Shown one piece after another: positions 28,201 to 38,038 of a stretch of DNA of 64,000 bases. This DNA comes from Brucella grignonensis (lineage in GTDB: Bacteria; Pseudomonadota; Alphaproteobacteria; Rhizobiales; Rhizobiaceae): positions 1-64,000 of the forward strand of contig NZ_NNRL01000161.1 of assembly GCF_002252505.1 (NCBI RefSeq). The letters are read 5' to 3'. Position numbers and translations under genes: made by a program. The stretch's first letter is position 1. Every line of letters begins with the position of its first letter. The notes below the pieces were generated by a model. The model was given only the letters and a program-made list of their open reading frames with translations, made no database searches and had not been told where the DNA came from.

Positions 28201-29442
28201 ATGTCCCCCAGCACCGATGCTTCCCACGCGGACCGCTATGCCGCATTCCGCCATACTTCGTTCAAGAAATACTGGGCCGCACGCTTTCTGAGTGCGTTCG
28301 CCGTCCAGATCGTCAGTGTTTCCGTCGGCTGGCAGATTTATGATCAGACCCGGGACGCTTTCAATCTCGGCATGGTCGGGCTGGTGCAGTTTCTGCCCGC
28401 ATTGCTGCTCGTTCTATTCACCGGGGCCGCAGCCGATCGCTTTGGCCGACGCCTCGTTATGGGGCTGTCGCTCATTCTCGAAAGCGTGGTCACGGCAATA
28501 TTGCTCATCCTGACGCTCACCGGCCTGTTTGAGCCGCTAACCGTCTTTGCAGCCTTGCTGATCTTTGGCGTGGCACGTGCATTCCTCGGACCATCTTCCG
28601 CCTCCCTCGTGGTCAATCTGGTTCCGAGCGAAGATTTCGCCAACGCCGTTTCGTGGAATGCATCGGCATGGCAGGTAGCGACTATTGTCGGCCCTGTTGC
28701 AGGTGGACTGCTCTACGGCGTCTCGCACATCGCGGCCTATGGTGTGGCGACCGTATTTCTGGTCGCTGGCTCCATCCTGATTTTCTCTATTCCAAAGCCC
28801 AAACAGCACACGACGACAGAAGAGCGCTCGCTCTCTACCATGCTCGCGGGCTTCCGTTATATCTGGAAAGAGAAGATCGTACTCGGCGCAATCTCACTCG
28901 ATCTTTTCGCCGTTCTGCTTGGCGGCACGGTTGCGCTTCTGCCGATCTATGCCCGCGATATTCTGGATCTCGGTCCATGGGGGCTCGGTCTTCTGCGCTC
29001 GGCTCCCGGCATCGGTGCCGTTCTCACAGCCATCTGGCTTGCAGGTCACCCGATCCGCGATCATGCCGGGCGTGTGATGTTCGTCTTTGTTGCCCTGTTC
29101 GGCCTGTTCAACATCATCTTCGGCGTTTCAACACTGACATGGCTTTCGATCGTCGCTCTCGCCCTTGCGGGTGCTGCCGATATGATCAGCGTCTATATTC
29201 GTGAAACTCTGATGCAGCTCTGGACACCCGACCATGTTCGCGGTCGCGTCAATGCGGTCAATATGGTATTTGTGGGCGCTTCTAACGAGCTGGGTGAATT
29301 CCGTGCCGGGTTGATGGCTGCTGCCATCGGTGCCGTTCCTGCGGTAGTGATTGGCGGCATCGGATCGATTGCCGTTGCAGCCGCCTGGGCCGTCATGTTC
29401 CCGCAATTACGCAAAGCACGCAATCTGCAGGGTCGAACTTAG
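28201..29442 (+). CDS. MFS transporter, EntS-like
   Basis: A 413-residue permease with 12 predicted helices and the ADRFGRRLVMGLS loop between helices 2 and 3. The sequence around LGPSSASLVVNLVPSEDFANAVSWNA is typical of the MFS_3 (EntS/enterobactin exporter-like) group. The substrate is unknown. The stop codon TAG forms the first bases of a downstream repeat block. Confidence 0.87.
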   Translation: MSPSTDASHADRYAAFRHTSFKKYWAARFLSAFAVQIVSVSVGWQIYDQTRDAFNLGMVGLVQFLPALLLVLFTGAAADRFGRRLVMGLSLILESVVTAILLILTLTGLFEPLTVFAALLIFGVARAFLGPSSASLVVNLVPSEDFANAVSWNASAWQVATIVGPVAGGLLYGVSHIAAYGVATVFLVAGSILIFSIPKPKQHTTTEERSLSTMLAGFRYIWKEKIVLGAISLDLFAVLLGGTVALLPIYARDILDLGPWGLGLLRSAPGIGAVLTAIWLAGHPIRDHAGRVMFVFVALFGLFNIIFGVSTLTWLSIVALALAGAADMISVYIRETLMQLWTPDHVRGRVNAVNMVFVGASNELGEFRAGLMAAAIGAVPAVVIGGIGSIAVAAAWAVMFPQLRKARNLQGRT

Positions 29443-29646
29443 AGCATTTCCAGCAAAAGTGCGAAGCGGTTTTGCGTGGGATAATGCGACAAAACAAGTA
29501 TTTAGAACGACTCCAGCGACTCCGTTTTAACTGGAAACGCTTTAGAGCACGTTTCGATCTGATTGGCTCAGATCCACGCTCTAAATATTTGTTTTAACGC
29601 GCATCTTTGTCCGAAAACCGTTTCACACTTTTCGGGATGCGCTCTA
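29441..29646. repeat. Composite of three AGAGC-type repeats (B, D, C)
   Basis: Family B at 29441-29500 (AGAGCATTTCCAGCAAAAGT start), family D at 29543-29584 (GATCTGATTGGCTCAGATC core) and family C at 29586-29646 (minus orientation, ending CGGGATGCGCTCT) lie in series. They fill the gap between the MFS gene and convergent terB-like gene. Confidence 0.75.
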
Positions 29647-29660
29647 AGCGTCAGAGCGTG

Positions 29661-30140
29661 TCAGGCCTCTGGCGCGCTCTTATTGGCTGCGTAAACACGC
29701 GCCTCGATCATATTGCGGTCTTGTTCTGTGATGCCAATGAGATGGGCAACCCGCCACATCACATCAGCTTCCACTTCACTGACAACTCCATCCGCATAAA
29801 CGATTTCCCACATCAAGGCAGCGAAATCGACGCGAGCCTGATAATCGAGATGACGCTTCAGTACAGACGTGAAATCTGAGAGGCTGATTGATTCCTGATC
29901 GGCCTCTTCTGCGGCCTTGATCAGCTTTTTAAGCGCATCGCCCTTGAGACCATATTTCTGCGACAGCATGCCCGAGAGTTTTGCACGCTCGCTTTCGCGC
30001 GTTTCGCCATCCGCATCCATGATGTGAAACAGAAGGGCAGCTGCTGCAAGCCGCGGATCGGCATCGGAAAATTTTTCGCCCCGCTCACGCAAACCGTTGC
30101 CCGGCAACTCTTTCAGAAAATCCAGCAAACGCTCGAACAT
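29661..30140 (-). CDS. TerB-family protein
   Basis: A 159-residue all-helical protein with two acidic motifs, HIMDADGETRESE near 42 and EIVYADGVVSEVEA near 115, typical of TerB/DjlA-like domains that bind divalent metals. The name comes from tellurite resistance TerB, but stand-alone copies have no proven role. ATG 30140 (MFERLLDFLKEL) with a GAGG before it is preferred over an upstream TTG. It follows the hem cluster. Confidence 0.82.
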   Translation of the reverse strand: MFERLLDFLKELPGNGLRERGEKFSDADPRLAAAALLFHIMDADGETRESERAKLSGMLSQKYGLKGDALKKLIKAAEEADQESISLSDFTSVLKRHLDYQARVDFAALMWEIVYADGVVSEVEADVMWRVAHLIGITEQDRNMIEARVYAANKSAPEA

Positions 30141-30299
30141 CCACCCTCGCCATAGAAACACTTCTGCCGGCAAACCGCCGTTCTTTAGAACAATTGAAAA
30201 TAGCGAGCTAATAGCGAGGCACAAGACAGCAAACCGCCCTGCCTCGGTTTCAACTGCTCAAGAGTGGGTTGCCGTGGTCTTTAGGCAACAATTATTGGG

Positions 30300-31940
30300 T
30301 CAGAAAAGACGCAAACCATTGTTCCGGCTCTTCTGCGAAGACTCGCTTTCATCAACACCAGGATCGTCAACGATGATATGAGCAGAATGCTTCTTGTTGT
30401 CGTCCTCTTCGATGTCGAGTTCAGCCACATCCACAACCGCTGGCTTCTCAACTTGTTTGATTTCAGACTTTACCGGCTCCAGCTTGACTTTGACGGGCTC
30501 GGCTTCCGGCACAACCACTTCAGCCTCGACCACGTCTTCAAACGTTGGCTTGGGTACAGGTCTTTCAACCGCTGCGATCGCCCTGCTTTCTGCGATGTGA
30601 TCCGGAACCGCTTCCGCAATTTCCGGCTTTTCAACCTCGATCACCGGCGAAAGCTGCTCAACCGGCACTTTCCATTCAAAACTGTTCAAGCGTCCGGTAA
30701 CCGGCGACACAGGTGACCATTGCTCTGAAACATAGCCGTCCGCCGTCCATGCAGGATCACGCGGCGCCTTGACAGCCTGAGCAAGCCACTGCCGCACCTT
30801 GCCCTGATCGCCGGTCTCGGCCTCTTCGATATCTGCCAGCAGCAGATAAGCGCTTTCGCGGGGCGCACCGCGCAACACCTGTTCGGCATTATCGCGCGCC
30901 AAACGATAATCACCTGCCTCATAAGCCGCACGTGCCAGCGCCAGACTGCCTTCGACATTGCTCGAACGCAGCGTCACCAAATGCTTCGCCCGTTTCAAAC
31001 GGTCCTGCACAGTGTCGCCGGCACGACCATATACATAGGTCGAAGCAATATCGGGATGCGGCGAACGTTTCCACGCAGCTTCAAGGATTTTTGAACCCTT
31101 GCGCACTTCGCCATCGGCAAACAGCGCACGTGCAGCAACAACGGCCGCAGGCACAAGATCAGGCGCAAGCTTATTGGCTTCGAGCGCTATGGCCTTGGCA
31201 TGTGCATGATCCACATTCACCGTCGCCATTGCTTTGGCAGTGAGAAGCGCTGCGCGCTCCTTTTTCACCACATCCTTGCTGTGAGCGAGTGCCTGTTTGC
31301 GCGCATCCACCAACTTCAATGCACCATCCCAATCGCCTTCAGAGCAGAGCTGGCCCATGACCGCAGAGGATGCCCATTCAAGCTGTGGCGCTTCTTTTGC
31401 AGCTTCCGCCGCATAATGACGGGCGGCCTCGCGTGCGCCGACACGCTGCGCTTCGATATAAAGACCGCGCAGACCAAGCAACTTGGTTTCCGGGTCTTCA
31501 ATCATGGCTTCAAAGCCCTTGCGGGCATCGTCGGTGCGGCCTTCCAGCATGGCAGTCTGCGCTTCAAGAAGCTTGATCAGTGGCTCCTGATCCGAGTTCA
31601 AAAGCTTGGCCGCCTGCTTGTTCATGCGGCGCGCGGCCTCCGCATCACCTGCACCCGCAGCAATCAGTCCGGTCGATAGTGACTGATAGCCACGGTCGCG
31701 TTTACGGGCTCGAAAATGACGGCGCAGCGTATAAGGCGACTGGATGATACTCTTGATAAGCCACCAGAGAATCAGGATCGTGGCAACAATCGCTACCACA
31801 CCCGCAGCAGCGGTAATCAGCGGCACATTATAATGATTGCCAGCGAAGGTGACATCAAGCTCACCCGGACGATCCGCGAGCCACGAAAAGCCAAATCCCA
31901 GAACGACGACAATAGCGAAGTAAAATATCACACGCAGCAT
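30300..31940 (-). CDS. hemY: HemY-type TPR membrane protein
   Basis: A 546-residue protein with two N-terminal helices (about 1-20 and 40-64), the HemY_N region, then a TPR solenoid (about 90-400) and an acidic, Pro/Val-rich tail. This is the TPR HemY of Proteobacteria, not the protoporphyrinogen oxidase of the same name in Bacillus. It follows the Mic60-like gene by 13 bp, in the hemC-hemD operon. Inner membrane. Confidence 0.9.
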   Translation of the reverse strand: MLRVIFYFAIVVVLGFGFSWLADRPGELDVTFAGNHYNVPLITAAAGVVAIVATILILWWLIKSIIQSPYTLRRHFRARKRDRGYQSLSTGLIAAGAGDAEAARRMNKQAAKLLNSDQEPLIKLLEAQTAMLEGRTDDARKGFEAMIEDPETKLLGLRGLYIEAQRVGAREAARHYAAEAAKEAPQLEWASSAVMGQLCSEGDWDGALKLVDARKQALAHSKDVVKKERAALLTAKAMATVNVDHAHAKAIALEANKLAPDLVPAAVVAARALFADGEVRKGSKILEAAWKRSPHPDIASTYVYGRAGDTVQDRLKRAKHLVTLRSSNVEGSLALARAAYEAGDYRLARDNAEQVLRGAPRESAYLLLADIEEAETGDQGKVRQWLAQAVKAPRDPAWTADGYVSEQWSPVSPVTGRLNSFEWKVPVEQLSPVIEVEKPEIAEAVPDHIAESRAIAAVERPVPKPTFEDVVEAEVVVPEAEPVKVKLEPVKSEIKQVEKPAVVDVAELDIEEDDNKKHSAHIIVDDPGVDESESSQKSRNNGLRLF

Positions 31941-31953
31941 GGACGACGCCCCC

Positions 31954-33312
31954 TTAGTTTGGCGCCGTGGCGTCTGTTGCAGTTTTTGGCTTGAGGCTGT
32001 CGGTCACAAGACGCTGGATCAATGCATCTGTGTTGTGCCGCGCCTTCATCTGACTTGCGAACTCTTCTGAAGCCGCTTTCGCATCAGCAGGCAGCTGCTC
32101 CCATTCAGAAATTGCCCGTTCAAGATCACCGGCATGAAGGGCTGCTTCCATGCGCGCTGTGGTCGGACCAACGCCCGTCCCACTCACATTACCCGCGACA
32201 GGACGCACGCTGACGAGACCTTTGGCGCTGGCGACAAGCTGGTCCCATACGCCTGCATCGGCAGGCAGCTTGTTTTCAGTGGCAATGATTTTGTTTGCAA
32301 CAGGTCCAAACCATGCATTGAGATCAGCGATGGTCGGAACCCCTTTATCGGCAAAAGCACTCAGCCCTTCTACCGACTTATCCTGTGGCGCAACAGACGC
32401 ATACGTCTCAAGCTCCGCCTTGAACGAGCCGCCACGATCAATCGCCGTCTTCAATGCATTGGCAGCAATCAGCGCCGATGCATCCGGCTGGCGCGCATTC
32501 GCACTCACCTTTTCCTGAAGCGAAACCAGCTTCTGTTCGAGATTGGAGATCGTGCCACTGTTACCCGAAACGCCAGCCGCGGCCTGATCGGCCTGGCTTT
32601 TTGCATCGCTCAATTGCGATTCGAGTGCTGCAAGACGCTCGGTCAACGCAGAAATCTCGACCGGAGCAGAACCGCCCTCGCCTGCCTTGGGCAGTGCCGC
32701 AAACTGCTGCTGAATTTCGGTGAGGCTTCCCACAACAGCTTCAGATTTGATTTCAGCCGCTTCGACATTCTTCTGCAAATCGGCAAGTTGCGCCTTGCTG
32801 GCATCATCGAGTGGCGCAGGCGCAGGATTGGTGCGCAGATCGGCGATCTGCTGTTCCATGCGCGCCAATTGCTCAGCAGTGACGCGCGATCCCGGCGAAG
32901 GCACCACATTACCCCACTGCAAAGCCAGCAGACCGCCAAGCGCAATCACGCCACCGGCAACGCCCGCCAGCAGATAAGCGCCGCCTGAACCGGATTTCTT
33001 TTCAGATACCGGCGGTACAGACGTGGAGGCGCGCGGCGCTTCCCTTGAGGTTTCAGGCTTAACACCAGCCGTAAAGGGGGGCTTCTCCGCTTTGGGTTCA
33101 AATTTTGGAGTAGCCGTTGCGGCAGGTTTTGGATCGGTCATCTTCGAGAAATCCCCTACTGGCTCGGCTGCCGGTGTTGCCTGAACCATCGCCTGATTTG
33201 TCGCCTGTGGTTTTGCCGCTTCGTCAACGCGTTTAACATCCGACGGATCGAGATTGATCGTCACGGGCTTGCGGGCCGGTTTGGAATGTCGCGGAGTGCC
33301 GGATTTCGCCAT
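31954..33312 (-). CDS. Mic60/mitofilin-like protein (COG4223)
   Basis: A 452-residue protein with a Pro/Lys/Thr-rich N-terminus, a single glycine-rich transmembrane helix (about 130-155, including LLAGVAGGVIALGG), a long coiled coil (about 165-290) and a conserved C-terminal mitofilin-like domain. Alphaproteobacterial homologues of mitochondrial Mic60 lie in heme operons, exactly as here between hemD and hemY. The family shapes membranes and contacts the outer-membrane BAM machinery. Confidence 0.85.
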   Translation of the reverse strand: MAKSGTPRHSKPARKPVTINLDPSDVKRVDEAAKPQATNQAMVQATPAAEPVGDFSKMTDPKPAATATPKFEPKAEKPPFTAGVKPETSREAPRASTSVPPVSEKKSGSGGAYLLAGVAGGVIALGGLLALQWGNVVPSPGSRVTAEQLARMEQQIADLRTNPAPAPLDDASKAQLADLQKNVEAAEIKSEAVVGSLTEIQQQFAALPKAGEGGSAPVEISALTERLAALESQLSDAKSQADQAAAGVSGNSGTISNLEQKLVSLQEKVSANARQPDASALIAANALKTAIDRGGSFKAELETYASVAPQDKSVEGLSAFADKGVPTIADLNAWFGPVANKIIATENKLPADAGVWDQLVASAKGLVSVRPVAGNVSGTGVGPTTARMEAALHAGDLERAISEWEQLPADAKAASEEFASQMKARHNTDALIQRLVTDSLKPKTATDATAPN

Positions 33313-33393
33313 GGGTCCTCTCGTCGTGCAAAGAATGTCTTTAAAGCTTATCAGATAAAATCAGGAGATGAAGAAAGGTTACGCGCAAAAGAG

Positions 33394-34128
33394 TCAAAGT
33401 TTGGAAAACAAACGAAATATACCGCTCTCATCAGGATGATCCGCGATCAGTGCCTGCGCGCGCCATTCCTCTGGCAAGCAGTCGGCAACCCGTTCAGAAA
33501 TGCTTAGAAACCGCGTTTTCCGGTCAAACTGCGTGTCAGTTTTCTGTATCAACTCGACAAACAGCTTCGCGGCGACAGCAGAATAAAGCAGCACCGCGAC
33601 AAATGGACCTTTGTCGAGCGCGGCTTTGATTTCATTGACCGAATAGTCGATTGTCGCGATATCATAGACGTCGCAAACCGCCATGGTGAGACCCGCTTGC
33701 GACACCTGATGCTCAAATACAGGCTGACGCACACGTCCTGCGAGATAAAGAATCCGCGCGCTTTTCGGCAGATATTCAGCCATCCTGGCAGCCAGACGCA
33801 CAGCATCACCGCCACCTTCAATCACGGTCTGAAAGCCCGCTTCCCGGGCCGCACGTGCCGTGCCTTCGCCGACAGCAAACAGCGGCAGGGTTTTCAACGG
33901 TTGAAGTTGTTCATTTGGTACGTGTCGAAACGCATTGGCGCTCGTCACGGCAAGCGCATCAAACGATTGATTCCTGATTGAGAATTGAAGCGCGACGGTA
34001 TGGCTAACCGGCAAAGAGACAGGCGAAAAACCCAGATCGGTAAGCTTTACCGCCGTCAATGACGCCGACGGTTCTGGCCGTGTGATCAAAACACGACCGC
34101 TGATCACTGCCTTCCGCTCTTCAGCCAA
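33394..34128 (-). CDS. hemD: Uroporphyrinogen-III synthase
   Basis: Cyclises hydroxymethylbilane to uroporphyrinogen III, the branch point for heme and corrins. The 244-residue sequence is divergent as usual for HemD but has VLITRPEP near residue 14, SANAFRH near 60 and the conserved VLLYSAVAAK near 175. It begins with TTG at 34128, two bases after the hemC stop, with GGGAG just before it. Cytoplasmic. Confidence 0.88.
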   Translation of the reverse strand: MAEERKAVISGRVLITRPEPSASLTAVKLTDLGFSPVSLPVSHTVALQFSIRNQSFDALAVTSANAFRHVPNEQLQPLKTLPLFAVGEGTARAAREAGFQTVIEGGGDAVRLAARMAEYLPKSARILYLAGRVRQPVFEHQVSQAGLTMAVCDVYDIATIDYSVNEIKAALDKGPFVAVLLYSAVAAKLFVELIQKTDTQFDRKTRFLSISERVADCLPEEWRAQALIADHPDESGIFRLFSKL

Positions 34129-34130
34129 TG

Positions 34131-35075
34131 TTACTCCCAGCCTTCAAAGAACTTTGCACCAGCTTGCGTCCGCACACGTTTGGCAGCGTCCGATCCAAGT
34201 TCGGTGGCATCGGAAGCAGAACCTTCCGCCCTCACTTCATGCGCCTCACGACCGTCTGGCGTCAGGATCATGCCACGGAATGAGATCTTGTCTCCATCAA
34301 CAATCGCAAGGCCTGCAATCGGCGTGCGGCAGGAACCATCAAGGGTTGCCAGAAACGCGCGCTCGCAGGCCAGCGCCACATGCGTGTCACGATGCGCCAA
34401 CGGCTTCAGCAATGCATCAATCTTTTCATCGCCAATACGACTTTCGATGCCGATTGCTCCCTGCCCCGGCGCAGGCAGAAAGATTGCCGGGTCAAGCAGA
34501 TCGGTGATCACATCGGCAAGGTCCAGTCGCTTCAAGCCAGCGCAGGCGAGGAATGTGCCATCCACTTCGCCTTCTTCCAGTTTGCGCAGACGCGTCTGGA
34601 CATTGCCGCGGAACATCACCACTTGAATGTCGGGGCGCAGACGCTTGATCATCGCCTGACGGCGCAGCGATGACGACCCCACGACCGCGCCCTGCGGCAG
34701 ATCAAGAAAGCGTTTTGATGTGCGACCAACGAAAGCATCGCGCGGATCTTCGCGCTCAAGAAAAGCAGAAAGATGAAGACCTTCCGGCAGAACGGTCGGC
34801 ATATCCTTGGTGGAGTGCACAGCCAGATCAATGCGACCGTCTTTCAGCGCGGCTTCGATCTCTTCGGTAAACAGCCCCTTGCCGCCAACCTGCGCCAGCG
34901 GGCGATCCTGAATGCGATCACCGGCAGTCGACATCGGCACGATTTCAATCGCATCTTCATTGAGACCGTGCGCGGCAATCAGACGAGAACGCGTTTCATA
35001 GGCTTGAGCGAGCGCAAGCTTGCTGCCCCGAGTACCGATCTTCAAGCTGCCAATCTTCAAGGATGCTGTTTGCAT
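34131..35075 (-). CDS. hemC: Hydroxymethylbilane synthase
   Basis: Joins four porphobilinogens into hydroxymethylbilane. The 314-residue protein starts at ATG 35075 ([24 protein letters not shown]) with a small internal duplication [10 protein letters not shown]. The dipyrromethane-cofactor cysteine is in [11 protein letters not shown] near residue 250, and VGSSSLRRQ near 133 binds the cofactor. A longer in-frame reading to 35576 runs antisense through tsaD and is not used. It leads the hemC-hemD-Mic60-hemY operon. Confidence 0.95.
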   Translation of the reverse strand: MQTASLKIGSLKIGTRGSKLALAQAYETRSRLIAAHGLNEDAIEIVPMSTAGDRIQDRPLAQVGGKGLFTEEIEAALKDGRIDLAVHSTKDMPTVLPEGLHLSAFLEREDPRDAFVGRTSKRFLDLPQGAVVGSSSLRRQAMIKRLRPDIQVVMFRGNVQTRLRKLEEGEVDGTFLACAGLKRLDLADVITDLLDPAIFLPAPGQGAIGIESRIGDEKIDALLKPLAHRDTHVALACERAFLATLDGSCRTPIAGLAIVDGDKISFRGMILTPDGREAHEVRAEGSASDATELGSDAAKRVRTQAGAKFFEGWE

Positions 35076-35150
35076 ATCGCGCCGTCCATGATACCGGGTT
35101 TCCCGGAAAATATTACTTCGAGTTATGAGACAGGCAGGGTCTAACCGCAA

Positions 35151-36230
35151 ATGCGCATTCTTGGAATAGAGACAAGTTGCGACGAAACAGCCGCCGCCAT
35201 CGTTGAACGTGACGATAACGGCAAAGGGCATATTTTGTCCAATGTGGTGCTCAGCCAGATCGCCGAACACGAACCCTATGGCGGTGTGGTGCCTGAGATC
35301 GCTGCGCGCGCCCATGTCGAAGCGCTCGATCAGCTGGTAGAACGCGCACTCAAAGACGCCAATCTGAAGCTTGATGAGGTTGATGCGATAGCCGCAACAG
35401 CCGGTCCCGGCCTTATCGGTGGGCTTATTGTCGGGCTGATGACCGCAAAAGCCATGGCCATGGCAGCAAACAAGCCGTTTTATGCGGTCAATCATCTGGA
35501 AGGTCACGCGCTTACCGCACGACTGACCGACAATCTTCCGTTTCCTTATCTGCTGCTGCTGGTCTCCGGTGGTCACACACAGATGGTTCTGGTACGTGGC
35601 CTCGGCGACTATGAGCGCCTCGGTACGACAATCGACGACGCGCTGGGTGAAGCTTTCGACAAGACTGCCAAATTGCTCGGCCTGCCTTATCCGGGCGGCC
35701 CAGCCGTTGAGCGCATGGCATTGCAGGGCGACGCCAAGCGTTTTCCGTTGCCAAGACCGCTCAAGGGCGAAGCGCGGCTCGACTTCTCATTCTCAGGCCT
35801 CAAGACCGCTGTGCGCCAGACTGCAACAGAACTTAGTCCCCTTTCCGATCAGGATGTGGCTGATATCTGCGCATCATTTCAGGATGCAGTAGCTGATACC
35901 TTGTCAGATCGCGTGAAACGTTCGCTGGAGCGCTTTAAGCAAGAGTTCCCGGATTGCGTTACACCCTCGCTGATCGTTGCGGGTGGCGTTGCGGCCAACA
36001 AGACCTTGCGCGCTTCGCTGGAACAGCTTTGCGAAAAGCATGGTTTCAGCTTCATCGCACCGCCGCTCAATCTTTGTACCGATAATGCGGCGATGATCGC
36101 CTGGGCTGGTGCCGAACGTGCAGCAACCAAAGGCCCTGATTCGCTTAATCTTGCGCCGCGCTCACGCTGGCCGCTTGATGAAAAATCAGCGCCCATGTTC
36201 GGCACCGGACGTCGCGGGGCAAAAGCATGA
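35151..36230 (+). CDS. tsaD: tRNA N6-adenosine threonylcarbamoyltransferase TsaD
   Basis: Transfers the threonylcarbamoyl group to A37 of tRNAs reading ANN codons, together with TsaB, TsaE and TsaC. The 359 residues include the ASKHA ATP motifs, the metal-binding HLEGH near 114-118 and the LVSGGHTQ segment. The ATG at 35151 is 75 bp from the divergent hemC. The stop overlaps gpsA by ATGA. Confidence 0.96.
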   Translation: MRILGIETSCDETAAAIVERDDNGKGHILSNVVLSQIAEHEPYGGVVPEIAARAHVEALDQLVERALKDANLKLDEVDAIAATAGPGLIGGLIVGLMTAKAMAMAANKPFYAVNHLEGHALTARLTDNLPFPYLLLLVSGGHTQMVLVRGLGDYERLGTTIDDALGEAFDKTAKLLGLPYPGGPAVERMALQGDAKRFPLPRPLKGEARLDFSFSGLKTAVRQTATELSPLSDQDVADICASFQDAVADTLSDRVKRSLERFKQEFPDCVTPSLIVAGGVAANKTLRASLEQLCEKHGFSFIAPPLNLCTDNAAMIAWAGAERAATKGPDSLNLAPRSRWPLDEKSAPMFGTGRRGAKA

Positions 36231-37213
36231 GCGACAAAGCTAAAATTGCCGTTCTGGGTGGTGGTGCATGGGGGACCGCACTTGCGGCCATGGCGGCAAT
36301 CGGTGGCCACGACGCATGGCTTTATGCCCGTGATGCCGAAACGGTTGCACATGTGAACAACCAGCACCGCAACCCAGCATATCTTGGCGAAATAGAATTG
36401 CCGGAAGGCATTCGCGCCAGCACAGACGCCAAGGCCGTTTTCCAGGATGCCGACATCGTTCTTGTTGTGGTTCCGGCGCAGGTCATGCGCAAAGGGCTTC
36501 AGGAACTAAGCAGCCTTATTCCGCAATCCGCACCCGTTATTCTCTGCGCCAAGGGCATTGAGCGCGAGACCGGGCGACTGATGTCGGAAGTGGTGGCAGA
36601 AGTTCTGCCCAATCATACAATCGGTGCGCTTTCCGGTCCGAGCTTTGCAACCGATGTGGCACGCGGCCTGCCAACAGCTGTGACCATTGCCTGCGAAGAT
36701 GCAGTCATTGCCGATCAGCTGGCTGCAATGCTCTCCGGTCCCGCATTCCGCTGCTATTCCACCACCGATCTCAAGGGCGTTGAAATCGGCGGTGCGCTCA
36801 AAAATGTTCTGGCTCTCGCGGCAGGTGCTGCCATTGGGCGCGGCTATGGTGCCAGCGCTCAGGCAGCCCTCGTTACACGCGGCTTTGCCGAATTGCGACG
36901 CATAGGGCAGGCCATGGGTGCAAAGCCTGAAACCATCATGGGACTTTCAGGCCTCGGCGATCTGATGCTGACCTGTTCTTCCTCGCAATCGCGCAATTAT
37001 TCATATGGGCTTGCTATCGGACGCGGTGAAGACCTTTCCAATCGCCCTCTGGCCGAAGGCGTGGCGACCGCTCCAATCGCTGCCGAACTCTGCCAAAGAC
37101 ATGCGATCCCTGCGCCGATTATCACGGCTGTTGCGGCACTTCTTGCCGGAAAAATCACGATTGATGAAGCCGTTACGGCTCTTCTTAACCGACCACTCAA
37201 GACCGAGGATTAA
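36227..37213 (+). CDS. gpsA: Glycerol-3-phosphate dehydrogenase [NAD(P)+]
   Basis: Reduces dihydroxyacetone phosphate to sn-glycerol-3-phosphate for phospholipid synthesis. The 328-residue protein has the Rossmann motif [10 protein letters not shown] near residue 10, [11 protein letters not shown] near 137 and the catalytic-lysine segment [12 protein letters not shown] near 188. It overlaps tsaD by 4 bases and is followed 2 bp later by the YciI gene. Confidence 0.95.
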   Translation: MSDKAKIAVLGGGAWGTALAAMAAIGGHDAWLYARDAETVAHVNNQHRNPAYLGEIELPEGIRASTDAKAVFQDADIVLVVVPAQVMRKGLQELSSLIPQSAPVILCAKGIERETGRLMSEVVAEVLPNHTIGALSGPSFATDVARGLPTAVTIACEDAVIADQLAAMLSGPAFRCYSTTDLKGVEIGGALKNVLALAAGAAIGRGYGASAQAALVTRGFAELRRIGQAMGAKPETIMGLSGLGDLMLTCSSSQSRNYSYGLAIGRGEDLSNRPLAEGVATAPIAAELCQRHAIPAPIITAVAALLAGKITIDEAVTALLNRPLKTED

Positions 37214-37215
37214 AC

Positions 37216-37506
37216 ATGCTTTTTGCTCTTCTGTGCAACGACAAGCCCGATCATCTGCAGGTGCGCCTTGATACGCGCCCGGCCCATCTCGACTATCTCA
37301 AGGGTCTTGGCGATGTGCTGAAATTTGCAGGCCCATTCCTTGGTGAAGATGGCAAGCCAAATGGCAGCCTCGTTGTTGTGGAAGCAGCCGACAAGGCGGC
37401 AGCCGAAAAGATCGCGGCGAATGATCCTTATGCTCTGGCTGGCCTTTTTGCCGATGTGACCGTGCGCCCATGGAACTGGGCCATCAACAATCCAGCAAAC
37501 GCATAA
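37216..37506 (+). CDS. YciI family protein
   Basis: A 96-residue ferredoxin-like fold protein with the family features RPAHLDYL near 22, GPFLGEDGKPNGSLVVVE near 39 and NDPYALAGLF near 69. YciI-like proteins have conserved His/Asp pairs and presumed hydrolase or lyase activity. In the tsaD-gpsA-yciI-EVE operon. Confidence 0.9.
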   Translation: MLFALLCNDKPDHLQVRLDTRPAHLDYLKGLGDVLKFAGPFLGEDGKPNGSLVVVEAADKAAAEKIAANDPYALAGLFADVTVRPWNWAINNPANA

Positions 37507-37515
37507 GGATTGATC

Positions 37516-37944
37516 ATGGCTTACTGGCTGTTCAAGTCCGAACCGTTCAAATGGTCATGGGAAATGCAGAAAGCCCGTGGCGAAAAAGGCGAGCAGTGGG
37601 ACGGCGTGCGCAACTATCTGGCGCGCAACAACATGCGTGCCATGAAGCTCGGCGACAAAGGCTTTTTCTACCATTCCAACGAAGGTCTCGAAGTGGTGGG
37701 CATCGTCGAGATCTGTGCGCTTTCGCATCCTGACAGCACCACAGACGATCCACGCTGGGATTGCGTGGATATCAAGGCCGTGCGCGATGTGCCAAAGCCT
37801 GTCACGCTGAAAGATGTGAAAGCCAATCCAAAACTCGAAAAGATGGCACTCGTCACGTCCATGCGCCTTTCGGTGCAGCCAGTGACGGAAGACGAGTGGA
37901 TCGAAGTTTGCCGCATGGGCGGACTGGACGCTAAAGACATCTGA
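37516..37944 (+). CDS. EVE domain-containing protein
   Basis: A 142-residue PUA-like EVE protein, MAYWLFKSEPFKWSWEMQ at the start and WDGVRNYLARNNMR near 28. EVE domains, related to YTH domains, recognise modified bases in nucleic acids. ATG 37516 has AAGGA 6 bases upstream; a TTG at 37510 is rejected. Last gene of the tsaD operon. The target modification is unknown. Confidence 0.9.
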   Translation: MAYWLFKSEPFKWSWEMQKARGEKGEQWDGVRNYLARNNMRAMKLGDKGFFYHSNEGLEVVGIVEICALSHPDSTTDDPRWDCVDIKAVRDVPKPVTLKDVKANPKLEKMALVTSMRLSVQPVTEDEWIEVCRMGGLDAKDI

Positions 37945-37945
37945 T

Positions 37946-37976
37946 GCATGTCGCGGAAAAGTGGGAACCGCCTTCG
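37946..37976. repeat. Left inverted-repeat copy flanking the ETF methyltransferase gene
   Basis: GCATGTCGCGGAAAAGTGGG followed by AACCGCC. The reverse complement of a closely related sequence lies at 38710-38753, on the other side of the methyltransferase gene. Nearby, 37981-38005 carries the hairpin AAATCAGTC/GACTGATTT. Confidence 0.6.
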
Positions 37977-38038
37977 CGGGGAAATCAGTCAACTGGACTG
38001 ATTTCTGTTCCCGCTACGATCCGATAACGACACGCACA

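Noticed and set aside
35076..35576. Upstream extension of HemC
   Set aside because: It would run antisense through the 5' part of tsaD; the family start is at 35075.
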